A DNA stretch of 64,000 nt from Amycolatopsis vastitatis (lineage in GTDB: Bacteria > Actinomycetota > Actinomycetes > Mycobacteriales > Pseudonocardiaceae), in NCBI RefSeq assembly GCF_002234595.1, contig NZ_NMUL01000042.1:177513-241512 (forward strand). The letters run 5' to 3'. A model generated the notes under the pieces. That model was not told where the DNA came from. It was given only the letters and a program-made list of their open reading frames with translations, and ran no database searches. A program made the position numbers and the translations under genes. Positions 42,940-51,054 of this stretch are shown piece by piece (the stretch's first letter is position 1; each line of letters begins with the position of its first letter).

Positions 42940-43866
42940 GTGAGTGTCCCTGCCGTCGAGATCAGCGGGCTGGTCAAGAACTACGGCTCCACCCGCGCGG
43001 TCGACGGTCTCGACCTGCGGATGGAGCGCGGCAGCCTGCTGGCCCTGCTCGGCCCGAACGGGGCCGGCAAGACCACCAGCGTCGAGGTCTGCGAAGGCTT
43101 CCTGCGGCCTGACGCCGGCACGGTGCGCGTGCTCGGCCTGGACCCGGTGCGCGACTCCGCGGCGCTGCGTCCCCGCATCGGGATCATGCCCCAGGGCGGC
43201 GGCGCCTACCCGGGCGTGCGAGCCGACGAGATGCTGCGGCTGGTCGCGTCGTGCGCGGCGTCGCCGCTGGACCAGGGCTGGCTGCTGGACGTCCTCGGGC
43301 TGGCCCCGGTGCGCCGGACGCCGTTCAAGCGCCTCTCCGGCGGCCAGCAGCAGCGGCTTTCCCTGGCCTGCGCCCTGATCGGGCGGCCGGAGCTGGTGTT
43401 CCTCGACGAGCCGACCGCCGGCATGGACCCTCAGGCCCGGCGCCTGGTGTGGGACCTGCTGGGGGCGTTGCGCCGCGACGGCGTCTCGGTGCTGCTGACG
43501 ACCCACCTGATGGAGGAGGCCGAGGCGCTGGCCGACACGGTGGTGATCGTGGACCACGGCAAGGTGGTGGTCTCGGGCGCGCCCCAGTCGTTGACGGTGG
43601 ACGAAAGCGGCAACGCGGGGCTGCGGTTCAAGGCCCGAACCCGGCTCGACACGGCGCTGCTGACGGCGGCGCTCCCGGAGGGTTACGCGGTGCACGAGTC
43701 GGCGCCCGGGACCTACGTGGTGGCGGGCTCGGTGGACCCGCAGGTGGTGTCGACGGTCACGGCGTGGTGTGCGCAGCAGGGTGTGCTCGCGGAGGAGCTG
43801 CAGGTCGGCAGGCGGACGCTCGAAGAGGTCTTCCTCGAGCTGACCGGACGGGAGCTGCGCGCATGA
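42940..43866 (+). CDS. ABC transporter ATP-binding protein
   Basis: A 308-aa ABC-2-type ATPase: Walker A GPNGAGKTT (near 36-44), Q-loop IMPQGGGAYPG, signature LSGGQQQRLS, Walker B LVFLDEPTAGMD and H-loop TTHLMEEAEAL. The C-terminal 80 residues form a DUF4162-like extension. The GTG start lies 6 bp after mptB. With the next gene it forms an exporter equivalent to Rv1458c-Rv1457c. Substrate unknown. Confidence 0.92.
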   Translation: MSVPAVEISGLVKNYGSTRAVDGLDLRMERGSLLALLGPNGAGKTTSVEVCEGFLRPDAGTVRVLGLDPVRDSAALRPRIGIMPQGGGAYPGVRADEMLRLVASCAASPLDQGWLLDVLGLAPVRRTPFKRLSGGQQQRLSLACALIGRPELVFLDEPTAGMDPQARRLVWDLLGALRRDGVSVLLTTHLMEEAEALADTVVIVDHGKVVVSGAPQSLTVDESGNAGLRFKARTRLDTALLTAALPEGYAVHESAPGTYVVAGSVDPQVVSTVTAWCAQQGVLAEELQVGRRTLEEVFLELTGRELRA

Positions 43867-44648
43867 CCGGTTTCGAGCCGGGGGTCTTCACCCCGGCGCC
43901 CGGACGCGGCTCGCTGGGCCGGATGCTGCGCACGCACGCGCGGGTCGAGGCGAGCCTGACGTTGCGCCACGGCGAGCAGGTCCTGCTGACGCTGCTGATC
44001 CCGCTGGCGCTGCTGATCGGGTTGTCGCTGCTGGACATCCTGCCGGCGTCTTCGCTGGGCTCGACGTCCAAGGTGGACTGGATCACGCCGAGGATCCTGG
44101 CGCTGGCGGTGATGTCGTCGGCGTTCACCGGTCAGGCGATCGCCCTGGGCTTCGACCGGCGCTACGGAGTGCTGAAGCGCCTCTCGGCGACGGCGTTGCC
44201 GCGATGGCTGCTGGTGGCCGGACGTCTGTCGGCGGCGCTGCTGGTCGTCGCGCTCCAATCGGTGATCATCGGCGTGGTGGCGGCGTTCCTGGGCTGGTCG
44301 CCCTCGGTTTCCGGGCTTTTCTCGGCCGTTCTTCTGCTGGTGCTGGGGACTTTGGCGTTCGGCGCCCTGGGCGTGCTGCTGGGTGGCGCACTACGGGCCG
44401 AAGCGGTGCTGGCTTTGGCGAACATCGTCTGGTTCGTCCTGCTCCTGGCCGGCGGGATCCTGCTGGCGCCGTCTTCGCTGCCTTCGGGCCTCGCGGTGGT
44501 CGTCGAGCTGCTGCCGTCGGGTGCGCTGGCGGAGGGCATGCGGGCGGCTTTGGTGGACGGTTCGTTCGCGCCCGGGCCGCTCGCGGTGCTCGCGGTTTGG
44601 GCGGTTCTGGCGGGTGTGGTGGCTTCACGGACGACCAAACTCACCTGA
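43863..44648 (+). CDS. ABC-2 type transporter permease
   Basis: A 261-aa membrane protein with six hydrophobic segments: VLLTLLIPLALLIGLSLLDIL, then AFTGQAIALGFDRRYGVLKRL with the conserved R-x-Y-G-V-L-K-R-L cytoplasmic motif of ABC-2 permeases, and the PSSLPSGLAVVVELLPSGALAEGMR loop. The ATG overlaps the ATPase stop codon (ATGA), so the two are translationally coupled. Confidence 0.9.
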   Translation: MTGFEPGVFTPAPGRGSLGRMLRTHARVEASLTLRHGEQVLLTLLIPLALLIGLSLLDILPASSLGSTSKVDWITPRILALAVMSSAFTGQAIALGFDRRYGVLKRLSATALPRWLLVAGRLSAALLVVALQSVIIGVVAAFLGWSPSVSGLFSAVLLLVLGTLAFGALGVLLGGALRAEAVLALANIVWFVLLLAGGILLAPSSLPSGLAVVVELLPSGALAEGMRAALVDGSFAPGPLAVLAVWAVLAGVVASRTTKLT

Positions 44649-44741
44649 GCGTCCTGTTTGGACGGTAAAACTGACCTCGTGGTCCCCTGGCAATCCTGAG
44701 AAGCTCCTTCGGTCCGGTTCCGCACCCGAGGGGGCATCACA

Positions 44742-44936
44742 TTGGTTTCGAAAACGCGCGTGGTCTTGATCATGCTTCTCCTGCTGGCCGTGGCGATCGG
44801 GCTGATCGTCGTCCTCGCGAAGGCCGGCGCGGGCGCCTTCTGGATCAAGACGGCCCCCATCGCGGTGCTGCTGATCGGCGGCATCGGCGCGCAGTCGGCG
44901 GGTCTGTTCCAGAAGAAGGCCAAGAAAACCGAGTGA
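44742..44936 (+). CDS. Small two-helix membrane protein of unknown function
   Basis: A 64-aa protein with two hydrophobic stretches (VVLIMLLLLAVAIGLIVVLA and APIAVLLIGGIGAQSAGLF) and a basic tail QKKAKKTE. No family recognised. The TTG at 44742 is taken as start because GAGGGGG lies about 8 nt upstream; internal GTG/ATG codons are alternatives. It lies between the ABC transporter and ctaA on the same strand. Confidence 0.6.
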   Translation: MVSKTRVVLIMLLLLAVAIGLIVVLAKAGAGAFWIKTAPIAVLLIGGIGAQSAGLFQKKAKKTE

Positions 44937-45007
44937 CCTTGGTCCCTTGCGCCGGTTGAGCCGTTCTGGGCGCCGGGACCTGCCGAAAGCGTGATTCCGG
45001 CGCGCTC

Positions 45008-45020
45008 TACCATCGAAGCC
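45008..45020 (+). promoter_or_regulatory. Leaderless promoter -10 for ctaA
   Basis: TACCAT (45008-45013) ends 7 nt before the GTG at 45021. This favours 45021 over the in-frame GTG at 44991. Confidence 0.5.
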
Positions 45021-45986
45021 GTGCCGTTCACCAGCCTTGTCGCTCGTCTGCCGTTTCCCTCCGCCGCCGTGCAGCGGGCCGTCGGGATCGCCGCGGTCCT
45101 CGCGCAGGCGCTGATCGGCGTCACCGGCTCGATCGTGCGCGTCACCGGGTCGGGGCTCGGCTGCCCGACGTGGCCGGAGTGCGTCGCCGGCAGCCTGGTG
45201 CCGGTGGACCACCCCGGCATCCACGCGCTCAACCAGTGGATCGAATTCGGCAACCGGATGCTGACCGGCGTCGTCATCGCTGTCGCCGCGGTCGCCGTCA
45301 TCACGGCGTGGCGCGTGCAGATCGACCACCCGAGCCGGAAGCGCCTGGTGAAGCTGGCCTGGACGATGCCCGGCGGCGTCGTGCTGCAGGCCGTCGTCGG
45401 CGGGTTCACCGTGCTCGCGAAGCTGGAGTGGTGGACGGTCGCGATCCACTTCCTCGCGACGACCCCGCTCGTCTGGCTCGCCGTCCTGCTGCTGCGCGCG
45501 TTCCGCGAAGGCGACGAGCCCGCCCGCCCGCTGGTCCCGGCGTCCGGCCGCGGGGTCCTGGTCGCCCTCGCGGCCGTGATGTGGCTCGTCCTCGCGGCCG
45601 GCACCACGGTGACCGGCGCCGGCCCGCACAGCGGCGACCTCAACACCCACCGCCTCGCCCTCCCGGTCGAGGCGCTCGCCCAGGTCCACGGCGGGCTCCT
45701 CGTGCTCTACCTGCTGCTGCTCGCGGTGTTCGGCCTCCAGCTGATGCGCGTCGGCGCGCCGAAGAGCCTGTGGCGGCACTACACCGTGGTCTGGGTGGTG
45801 GCCCTGGCCCAGGGTGGCCTCGGCTCGCTGCAGTACGCGCTGGGCGTGCCGGAGGCGATGGTGTCGTTCCACGTCCTCGGCGCGATGGCGGTCATCATCG
45901 CGACGGCGTCACTGTGGACGGCGAGCCGCGACCGCGGCCCGGTGACTTCCCTGGCCCCGGCGCCCCGCGAGCTCACCGCCGCCTGA
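45021..45986 (+). CDS. ctaA: Heme A synthase (COX15/CtaA)
   Basis: A 321-aa membrane enzyme with eight helices, converting heme O to heme A for aa3 cytochrome oxidase. It shows TGSIVRVTGSGLGCPTWPECVAGSLVP (Cys pair region), HALNQWIEFGNRMLTG with the heme-ligand His, the second half AGTTVTGAGPHSGDLNTHRLALPVEALAQVHGG, and SFHVLGAMAVI. It is the partner of ctaB at 54529 and is syntenic with Rv1456c. Confidence 0.93.
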   Translation: MPFTSLVARLPFPSAAVQRAVGIAAVLAQALIGVTGSIVRVTGSGLGCPTWPECVAGSLVPVDHPGIHALNQWIEFGNRMLTGVVIAVAAVAVITAWRVQIDHPSRKRLVKLAWTMPGGVVLQAVVGGFTVLAKLEWWTVAIHFLATTPLVWLAVLLLRAFREGDEPARPLVPASGRGVLVALAAVMWLVLAAGTTVTGAGPHSGDLNTHRLALPVEALAQVHGGLLVLYLLLLAVFGLQLMRVGAPKSLWRHYTVVWVVALAQGGLGSLQYALGVPEAMVSFHVLGAMAVIIATASLWTASRDRGPVTSLAPAPRELTAA

Positions 45987-46036
45987 CGGCAACGCGGGCT
46001 TAACTCCGCGTCGGCGTGCCCGTTTCGCCCGTGGGT

Positions 46037-46049
46037 TACTGTTCGCGCC
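46037..46049 (+). promoter_or_regulatory. Leaderless promoter -10 for the desaturase
   Basis: TACTGT (46037-46042) ends 7 nt before the ATG at 46050, with no ribosome-binding site. Confidence 0.5.
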
Positions 46050-46979
46050 ATGACGTCGCGCACCGCGCCCAAGCCGCTCATCTCCCACCGCCGGGGGACC
46101 GGCGAGATGATCGTGCTCAAGACCTTCCTGCTGGTGCCGTTCGCGGCACTCCTCGTCGCGGTCCCGCTGGTCTGGGGCTGGGGCATGACCTGGGTGGATC
46201 TGATCCTCGCAGCGGTGTTCTACGTCTTCGCGACGCTCGGGGTGACGGTCGGCTACCACCGCTACTTCACGCACGGCGCGTTCAAGGCGTCGCGTCCCCT
46301 CCGGGTGGTACTGGCCATCGCGGGCAGCATGGCGGTCCAGGGTTCGGTGATCTTCTGGGTGGCCAGCCACCGCCGCCACCACGCGTTCGCCGACCGCGAG
46401 GGCGACCCGCACTCGCCGTGGCTGTTCGGCACGTCGCCGTCGGCGCTGCTGAAGGGGTTCTGGCACGCGCACATGGGCTGGATGTTCGGCCGCGAGGTGA
46501 CCAACGCGGACCGGTTCGCCCCTGACCTGGTGGCCGACCCGGACCTGCGCTGGGTGAACCGCTACTTCTGGCTGTGGATCACGGCGAGCCTGGCTCTCCC
46601 GGCGGTTCTGGGCGGCCTGCTGACCTGGTCGTGGTGGGGCGCGGTGACGGCGTTCTTCTGGGCGGGCCTGGTGCGCATCGCGTTCCTGCACCACGTGTCG
46701 TGGTCGGTCAACTCGGTGTGCCACCTGATCGGCGAGCGCCCGTTCGCGAGCCGCGACAAGGCGGCGAACTTCTGGCCGCTGGCGGTGCTCTCGATGGGCG
46801 AGTCGTGGCACAACTCGCACCACGCCGACCCGACGTGCGCGCGGCACGGGGTGTTGCGCGGGCAGGTGGACATTTCGGCGCGGCTCATCTGGGCTTTCGA
46901 GCGGCTGGGGTGGGCGACGGATGTGCGGTGGCCGCGGGTGGAGCGGCTGGCCGCCAAGCGGGCGAGCACATCAGCTTAA
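46050..46979 (+). CDS. Acyl-CoA/fatty acid delta-9 desaturase
   Basis: A 309-aa membrane-bound di-iron desaturase with the three His boxes HRYFTH (near 70), HRRHH (near 107) and HNSHH (near 253), plus NHxxH-like HHVSWSVNSVCH. Four hydrophobic helices separate them. It inserts a double bond in C16/C18 acyl-CoA at the membrane, needing oxygen and a reductase not seen nearby. It is not part of the mycobacterial order and marks the start of the interrupted segment. Confidence 0.92.
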   Translation: MTSRTAPKPLISHRRGTGEMIVLKTFLLVPFAALLVAVPLVWGWGMTWVDLILAAVFYVFATLGVTVGYHRYFTHGAFKASRPLRVVLAIAGSMAVQGSVIFWVASHRRHHAFADREGDPHSPWLFGTSPSALLKGFWHAHMGWMFGREVTNADRFAPDLVADPDLRWVNRYFWLWITASLALPAVLGGLLTWSWWGAVTAFFWAGLVRIAFLHHVSWSVNSVCHLIGERPFASRDKAANFWPLAVLSMGESWHNSHHADPTCARHGVLRGQVDISARLIWAFERLGWATDVRWPRVERLAAKRASTSA

Positions 46980-47008
46980 CCTGCCTACGACGACACGAAA
47001 GAGAGATC

Positions 47009-47044
47009 ACACGCTCGATCGTGTCGACTGCTTCCTTTTACTGT
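47009..47044 (+). promoter_or_regulatory. Promoter region of the 59-aa protein with a small palindrome
   Basis: ACACG-CTCGAT-CGTGT (47009-47024) is a dyad that could terminate the desaturase transcript or bind a regulator. TACTGT (47039-47044) is a possible -10, placing the transcript start about 24 nt before the ATG. Confidence 0.35.
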
Positions 47045-47074
47045 GGGCCGACTTCCGACCACAGAAGGAGCCTC

Positions 47075-47254
47075 ATGGGCAAGCACAGCACCAACAAAGA
47101 GCGCGGCAAGAACCGGCGGATCATTGCGGCGGCCGCTCTGATCTTCGCAGCGGCCGCAGCCATCGCTCTGACGTCGATCGCCCACAAACCTGCGGACCCC
47201 ACCGCAGGTGGTGGCGGGGGCGGCAGCACCGGCAACTCGGTCATCGTCGACTAG
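47075..47254 (+). CDS. Small membrane-anchored protein of unknown function
   Basis: A 59-aa protein: basic N-terminus (KHSTNKERGKNRR), one Ala-rich membrane helix IIAAAALIFAAAAAIALTSIA and a short Pro/Gly-rich external tail ending STGNSVIVD. No lipobox. The ATG at 47075 has AAGGAG 4 nt upstream. No family recognised. It converges on the 383-aa gene with a shared hairpin. Confidence 0.65.
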   Translation: MGKHSTNKERGKNRRIIAAAALIFAAAAAIALTSIAHKPADPTAGGGGGGSTGNSVIVD

Positions 47255-47266
47255 GGAAGCCTCTCC

Positions 47267-47296
47267 CGTGACCGGCGTGCTTTCGCGTCGGTCACG
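47267..47296. terminator. Bidirectional hairpin terminator
   Basis: CGTGACCGGCG pairs with CGTCGGTCACG around an 8-nt loop, with one T/G mismatch. The 383-aa gene's stop codon (47292-47294) lies in the GTCACG end. Confidence 0.7.
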
Positions 47297-48443
47297 AGGG
47301 CGACCACTTGAACGCAATGCCGTAGCTCTCCCGCGGATGGCACCCGTCGAAAAAGGTGTGCCGGACGAACCCGTCCTCGATGGGGAGCAGGCGCGGATCG
47401 CCATCCGGAGGTTGGCACCTCCGCTCGAACTCGAGTTGTTCCGCGTACCACCAGCATGCCTCGGGAAGACAGTCCGGGTCGAAGGTCAGCTGGATGGTCA
47501 GGCCGCCGGGCGCAATGCCGTGGTGGTCCACGTCGACATCGACCCACCGGTGTCCCTCGTCGAGCCGTTCGTCGAGCGCCTCGGATACGAAAGCGTAGCG
47601 CTCGCCCTTCCGAAGCGTTCGGCGAAAGCGCAGGCGCGCCACTCCCCGGTCACCCGGATACGCACCGACCACGCGACACGCCCAAAGGGCCGTGACCAGG
47701 AGGTCTTCCGGGGTGTGGGTCCAGCCGTTGCGAGCCTGGACGACATAGTCGTCGACACCGTCCTCACAGGCGACGATGTCGCGTTCGGTGATCCGGCGCC
47801 ACACCGTTCGGCGGCGCATGACCGCCGTGACGAGCATGCGCTCCGCGAACACCGGCTGCGCCCCTTTCGAGGCAGGACGAGCCCGCCAGGCGACGCGCTC
47901 GTCCAAGACCTCCGCCGCCGCCCGGCCGATGCTGATGTACGGCCGCCAGTCCGGCTCCTCCAGCGAAACCAGTTTCTGCGAGAGGCGGGCGGCCAACGCT
48001 TTGAGCGCCCGCCGCCAGGCCTGGTGCATCGGAGTGGCGGTGGTGGGAGGCGGATCGCCGAAGATGCCCGGCAACAGCACCAGCTGCCGGAAGCGGTCGC
48101 TGAGCGTCACCTTCCAGACGGTGCCGCCGGGCGCCGGCGGCACCCGGAACGCCGCCATCAACGTGTAGCGGTGGCGGGAGCTTCCGGCTGAGCCGATCTC
48201 GTCGACGATCAGGCCCCACACGGCGAACACCCGCGACTCGGCCGACTCGCCGATCAACGATTCCGTCGGCGCCACCAGGGAGCGGAGCACGGTTGCCGAT
48301 TCGCTCGCCGGTTCTTTGACCGCCTCGCGGAAGAATCGAAGCAGCTCGCCGTCCTTGCGAGTGGCCAGCCAGCGCAGCGCGGCTTCGACTTCCGCGAGCG
48401 AATTCGGCTCGTCAACCGGTTCACTGTCCGTCCGGATGGTCAT
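47292..48443 (-). CDS. Uncharacterised 383-aa protein
   Basis: Not recognised with confidence. It is soluble, Arg/Trp/Glu-rich, with no signal peptide or membrane helix. The N-terminal third is helical (SLAEVEAALRWLATRKDGELLRFFREAV). The C-terminal 110 residues look beta-rich (HRWVDVDVDHHGIAPGG, LTIQLTFDPDCLPEACWWYAEQ, ESYGIAFKWSP) and recall, from memory, the C-terminal domain of some actinobacterial HTH proteins, but no HTH is evident here. The ATG at 48443 has GGAGG 5-8 nt upstream. Seven phased TTGTC repeats lie just upstream. It is divergent from a 57-aa membrane protein. Confidence 0.7.
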   Translation of the reverse strand: MTIRTDSEPVDEPNSLAEVEAALRWLATRKDGELLRFFREAVKEPASESATVLRSLVAPTESLIGESAESRVFAVWGLIVDEIGSAGSSRHRYTLMAAFRVPPAPGGTVWKVTLSDRFRQLVLLPGIFGDPPPTTATPMHQAWRRALKALAARLSQKLVSLEEPDWRPYISIGRAAAEVLDERVAWRARPASKGAQPVFAERMLVTAVMRRRTVWRRITERDIVACEDGVDDYVVQARNGWTHTPEDLLVTALWACRVVGAYPGDRGVARLRFRRTLRKGERYAFVSEALDERLDEGHRWVDVDVDHHGIAPGGLTIQLTFDPDCLPEACWWYAEQLEFERRCQPPDGDPRLLPIEDGFVRHTFFDGCHPRESYGIAFKWSPS

Positions 48444-48460
48444 GGCGTCCTCCGCTACCC

Positions 48461-48527
48461 GACGAAGATCGACAATTCTCGACAAACCCGGACAACAGCT
48501 GGACCTGCGGCGACATTCGTCCGACAA
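48461..48527 (-). promoter_or_regulatory. Seven helically phased TTGTC-like direct repeats
   Basis: On the plus strand GAC-type pentamers start at 48461, 48471, 48481, 48491, 48502, 48512 and 48523 (GACGA, GACAA, GACAA, GACAA, GACCT, GACAT, GACAA). On the minus strand these read TTGTC or close variants every 10-11 bp, ending 17 bp before the 383-aa gene's start codon. All copies face the same side of the helix. The remainder of the 48444-48627 gap has TCCGATCGGA (48549-48561 region) and GTACTAGTAC dyads. Confidence 0.65.
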
Positions 48528-48627
48528 CGAAAAACCTGACCCGAAAAGAAAAGATCAGTTCCGATCGGACTTGTCACCGGTCACCATTACCCGAGGCGTA
48601 CTAGTACACCAATAAGGTGGTAGCACA

Positions 48628-48801
48628 GTGACCAAGGGCAGGACAAGCAAACCCACGCCGGGTCGTGGTCCCCGGGAATTGATCAAAGCCGGCCTGACCG
48701 GGATCGGCGGGCTCTACCTGATCACCGGTTCGCTGGCCGTCACCACGATCGGCGCGATCGTCGCTCTCGTGCTCGCCGCCGTACAGCAGGCGGCCCGGTG
48801 A
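48628..48801 (+). CDS. 57-aa single-helix membrane protein
   Basis: A small ORF of 58 codons. The basic Pro-rich N-terminus (TKGRTSKPTPGRGPRE) is followed by a membrane helix of about 25-30 residues (GIGGLYLITGSLAVTTIGAI) and ends VQQAAR. GTG at 48628 has AAGGTGG about 8 nt upstream. The stop codon abuts that of the convergent ATP-grasp gene with no gap. No family recognised. Confidence 0.6.
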   Translation: MTKGRTSKPTPGRGPRELIKAGLTGIGGLYLITGSLAVTTIGAIVALVLAAVQQAAR

Positions 48802-49662
48802 CTACGCCAGTTGCTGCCGTACCGCCGAGGCGAACCGCGTCGCCGCGGCCGGGTCCGTCTGGCGGAAGCCCAGCGACGGCTCCGTCAGCTCCAGCTCCAG
48901 CAGCAACGGCTTGCCGTCCGCGCCGCGCACCACGTCCACCCGGGCGTACAGCAGCTCGGCCCGCAGGATCCCCAGCAACGCCGAGGCCACATCGAGGACG
49001 TCCTCCGCCAGCGCCACGGCGTCGGCGGAGGGCGAGGCCGGAGCCAGCTCCTCCGTCAGGTACAACCCCGAGCCGTCCATTGTGGACCCAAGCATCGCAG
49101 CCTTCGCGAAGGCGTGTGAGTAGATCCCGCCCAAGTACACCAGGGCCAGCTCACCCTCGGTGTCCACACTGGACTGGTACGGCTGGATCATCGCCGTGTG
49201 ACCCTCGGCGTGGAGCGCGGCCACGTGGGCGGACGCGTCGGCGCCGGCCGCGAAGCGGGCCGCTCCGCGGGAGCCCGCGCCCACCGAGGGCTTGACCACG
49301 AACTCCGATGACGGGAACCGAACCGCGTCACCCGGCGAAACCAGGGAAGTCGGGACCACCGGCAGGCCCGCGTCCAGCAACTCCACCAGGTACGACTTGT
49401 CCGTGTTCCACCGGACGACGTCGGCGGAGTTGAGCAGGGTCGGCACCGACTCGCACCACGCGAGGAACTCCGGGCGCCGGGCCGCGTAATCCCAGGTCGC
49501 GCGCAGGATCACCGCGTCCGCCGACGAGAAGTCCAACGAAGAATCCCACGCCGCCCATGACACCGAGAAGCCCAGTGAAGTCAGGGCGGGCACCACGGCG
49601 TCGTCGTCGCCGTCACCCGAAGGGAGCTCCTTGCAGCTGACCAGGATCGCGGTGCGGCTCAC
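48802..49662 (-). CDS. ATP-grasp domain protein
   Basis: A 286-aa ATP-grasp enzyme of the RimK/glutathione-synthetase-like group: VILRATWDYAARRPEFLAWCESVPTLLNSADVVRWNTDKSYL, FVVKPSVGAGSRGAARF (ATP-binding Lys and loop), MIQPYQSSVDTEGELALVYLGGIYSHAFAK and the metal-binding ELELTEPSLGF. It would ligate a carboxylate to an amine or thiol. The substrate is unknown. The GTG start overlaps the upstream 96-aa gene's stop codon as GTGA. Confidence 0.85.
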   Translation of the reverse strand: MSRTAILVSCKELPSGDGDDDAVVPALTSLGFSVSWAAWDSSLDFSSADAVILRATWDYAARRPEFLAWCESVPTLLNSADVVRWNTDKSYLVELLDAGLPVVPTSLVSPGDAVRFPSSEFVVKPSVGAGSRGAARFAAGADASAHVAALHAEGHTAMIQPYQSSVDTEGELALVYLGGIYSHAFAKAAMLGSTMDGSGLYLTEELAPASPSADAVALAEDVLDVASALLGILRAELLYARVDVVRGADGKPLLLELELTEPSLGFRQTDPAAATRFASAVRQQLA

Positions 49663-49949
49663 TTGCCCGCCATCTTGCGGCGGTGCTCCGGGCCGATCTT
49701 CGCCTGGTTGACCGTCTCCGCGTCCCAGGTCGCCGGCGAGAGGTCCTCGACCGCCTCGACCAGCGCCTCGCCGGTCGCCACCGAAGGCACCACGACGTCG
49801 CCCAGCGCGCCGTCCGCGCCCACGAGCACGACCCGGGCGCCCGCCCGGCCGATGTTCTCCACCACCGCGCGGGACGGCTTGCCGTGCGCCTTCACGAACT
49901 TGCGGGCCGCGCCCAGCTGCGCGCTGGTCGGCGAAACAGTCTCTTCCAC
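49659..49949 (-). CDS. Conserved 96-aa actinobacterial protein of unknown function
   Basis: A small soluble protein: TSAQLGAARKFVKAHGKPSRAVVENIGRAGARVVLVGADGALGDVVV, ending QAKIGPEHRRKMAGK. No domain recognised; similar proteins seem widespread in Pseudonocardiales (recalled). GTG at 49949 is preceded by TAGGGT (49962-49957) with exactly 7 nt between, so the mRNA is probably leaderless. It is coupled by GTGA to the ATP-grasp gene and divergent from qor. Confidence 0.75.
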   Translation of the reverse strand: MEETVSPTSAQLGAARKFVKAHGKPSRAVVENIGRAGARVVLVGADGALGDVVVPSVATGEALVEAVEDLSPATWDAETVNQAKIGPEHRRKMAGK

Positions 49950-50040
49950 GTCCCGAACCCTAACGAAAGAGCGGACGGAACGCGGAACAGCGTGGCGTCG
50001 GCCATAGTTGCACCGGGAGAACCCGATCCGAGGAGGACCC

Positions 50041-51009
50041 ATGCCCACCGCAGTGCAGGTGACGAAGACCGGCGGCCCGGAAGTGCTCGAACCGGCCGAA
50101 GTGGACGTCCGCGCCCCGCAGGCCGGCGAACTGCTGGTCGACGTCGCGGCGGCCGGGGTCAACTACATCGACACCTACCAGCGGCAGGGCATCTACCCGA
50201 TGGAGCTGCCGGTCGTGCTCGGTCTCGAGGGCGCCGGCACGGTCGTCGAGGCGGGCGCCGGCAGCGGCTTCGAGCCCGGCGACCGCGTCGCCTGGCAGGG
50301 GTCGATCGGCAGCTACGCGGCCCGCAAGGTCGTGCCCGCGTCGGTCGCGGTGAAGGTGCCCGAAGGCGTCTCCCTCGAGACCGCGGCCGCGACGATGCTG
50401 CAGGGCATCACCGCCCACTACCTGGTCGCCTCGACGTTCGAGGTCAGGCCGGGCCACGACGTGCTGGTGCACGCGGCCGCCGGTGGCGTCGGCCTGCTGC
50501 TGGTGCAGCTGGCGAAGGCCCGCGGCGCGCGCGTGATCGGCACGGTGTCGACCGACGAGAAGGCGAAGCTCGCCCGCGAAGCCGGCGCCGACGAGGTGAT
50601 CCGCTACGACCGGGAGGACTTCGCGAAGCTCACCCGCGAGCTGACCGGCGGCGAAGGCGTCGACGTCGTCTACGACGGCGTGGGCAAGGACACCGTCGAC
50701 GGCAGCCTGGCCAGCCTGAAGGTCCGCGGCCTGCTGGCGCTGTTCGGCGCGTCCAGCGGCCCGGTGCCGCCGCTCGACCCGCAGCGCCTCAACTCCGGCG
50801 GCTCGCTCTACCTGACGCGCCCGACGTCCGGGCACTACACGCGCACGCGCGAGGAGATCGACTGGCGTTCGAAGGAGCTGTTCGACGCGATCCTCGCGGG
50901 CGAGCTGAACGTCCGCATCGGCGGCAAGTACCCGCTCGCCGACGCCCGCAAGGCCCACGAAGACCTCCAGGCCCGCCGCACCACCGGCAAGCTCCTGCTC
51001 ATCCCCTGA
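50041..51009 (+). CDS. qor: NADPH:quinone oxidoreductase (zinc-independent MDR)
   Basis: A 322-aa quinone oxidoreductase of the medium-chain dehydrogenase/reductase superfamily. It shows AGVNYIDTYQRQGIYP (QOR signature, lacking zinc ligands), the nucleotide loop HAAAGGVGLLLVQLAKARGARVIGTVS, DVVYDGVGKDT and the C-terminal ADARKAHEDLQARRTTGKLLL. The ATG at 50041 has GAGGAGG 5 nt upstream. It is syntenic with Rv1454c, between ctaA and ctaB. Confidence 0.93.
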   Translation: MPTAVQVTKTGGPEVLEPAEVDVRAPQAGELLVDVAAAGVNYIDTYQRQGIYPMELPVVLGLEGAGTVVEAGAGSGFEPGDRVAWQGSIGSYAARKVVPASVAVKVPEGVSLETAAATMLQGITAHYLVASTFEVRPGHDVLVHAAAGGVGLLLVQLAKARGARVIGTVSTDEKAKLAREAGADEVIRYDREDFAKLTRELTGGEGVDVVYDGVGKDTVDGSLASLKVRGLLALFGASSGPVPPLDPQRLNSGGSLYLTRPTSGHYTRTREEIDWRSKELFDAILAGELNVRIGGKYPLADARKAHEDLQARRTTGKLLLIP

Positions 51010-51013
51010 ACGC

Positions 51014-51050
51014 CGTGAAGGCCACCTCGATCGACGAAGTGGCCTTCACG
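51014..51050. terminator. Bidirectional hairpin terminator
   Basis: CGTGAAGGCCAC pairs perfectly with GTGGCCTTCACG, and after one mismatch TCG pairs with CGA around the loop ATCGA. It lies between the convergent qor and FKBP genes and starts with the same CGTGA seen in other hairpins here. Confidence 0.75.
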
Positions 51051-51054
51051 CACG

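Noticed and set aside
41137..43695. An 852-codon minus-strand frame opposite mptB and the ABC ATPase
   Set aside because: Low-complexity Arg/His/Gln-rich product. The plus strand carries clear membrane and ABC motifs.
48562..48600. GTACTAGTAC and TCACCGGTCACC motifs as operators of the 57-aa gene
   Set aside because: Short dyads without a well-spaced -35/-10 pair; noted only within the gap description.
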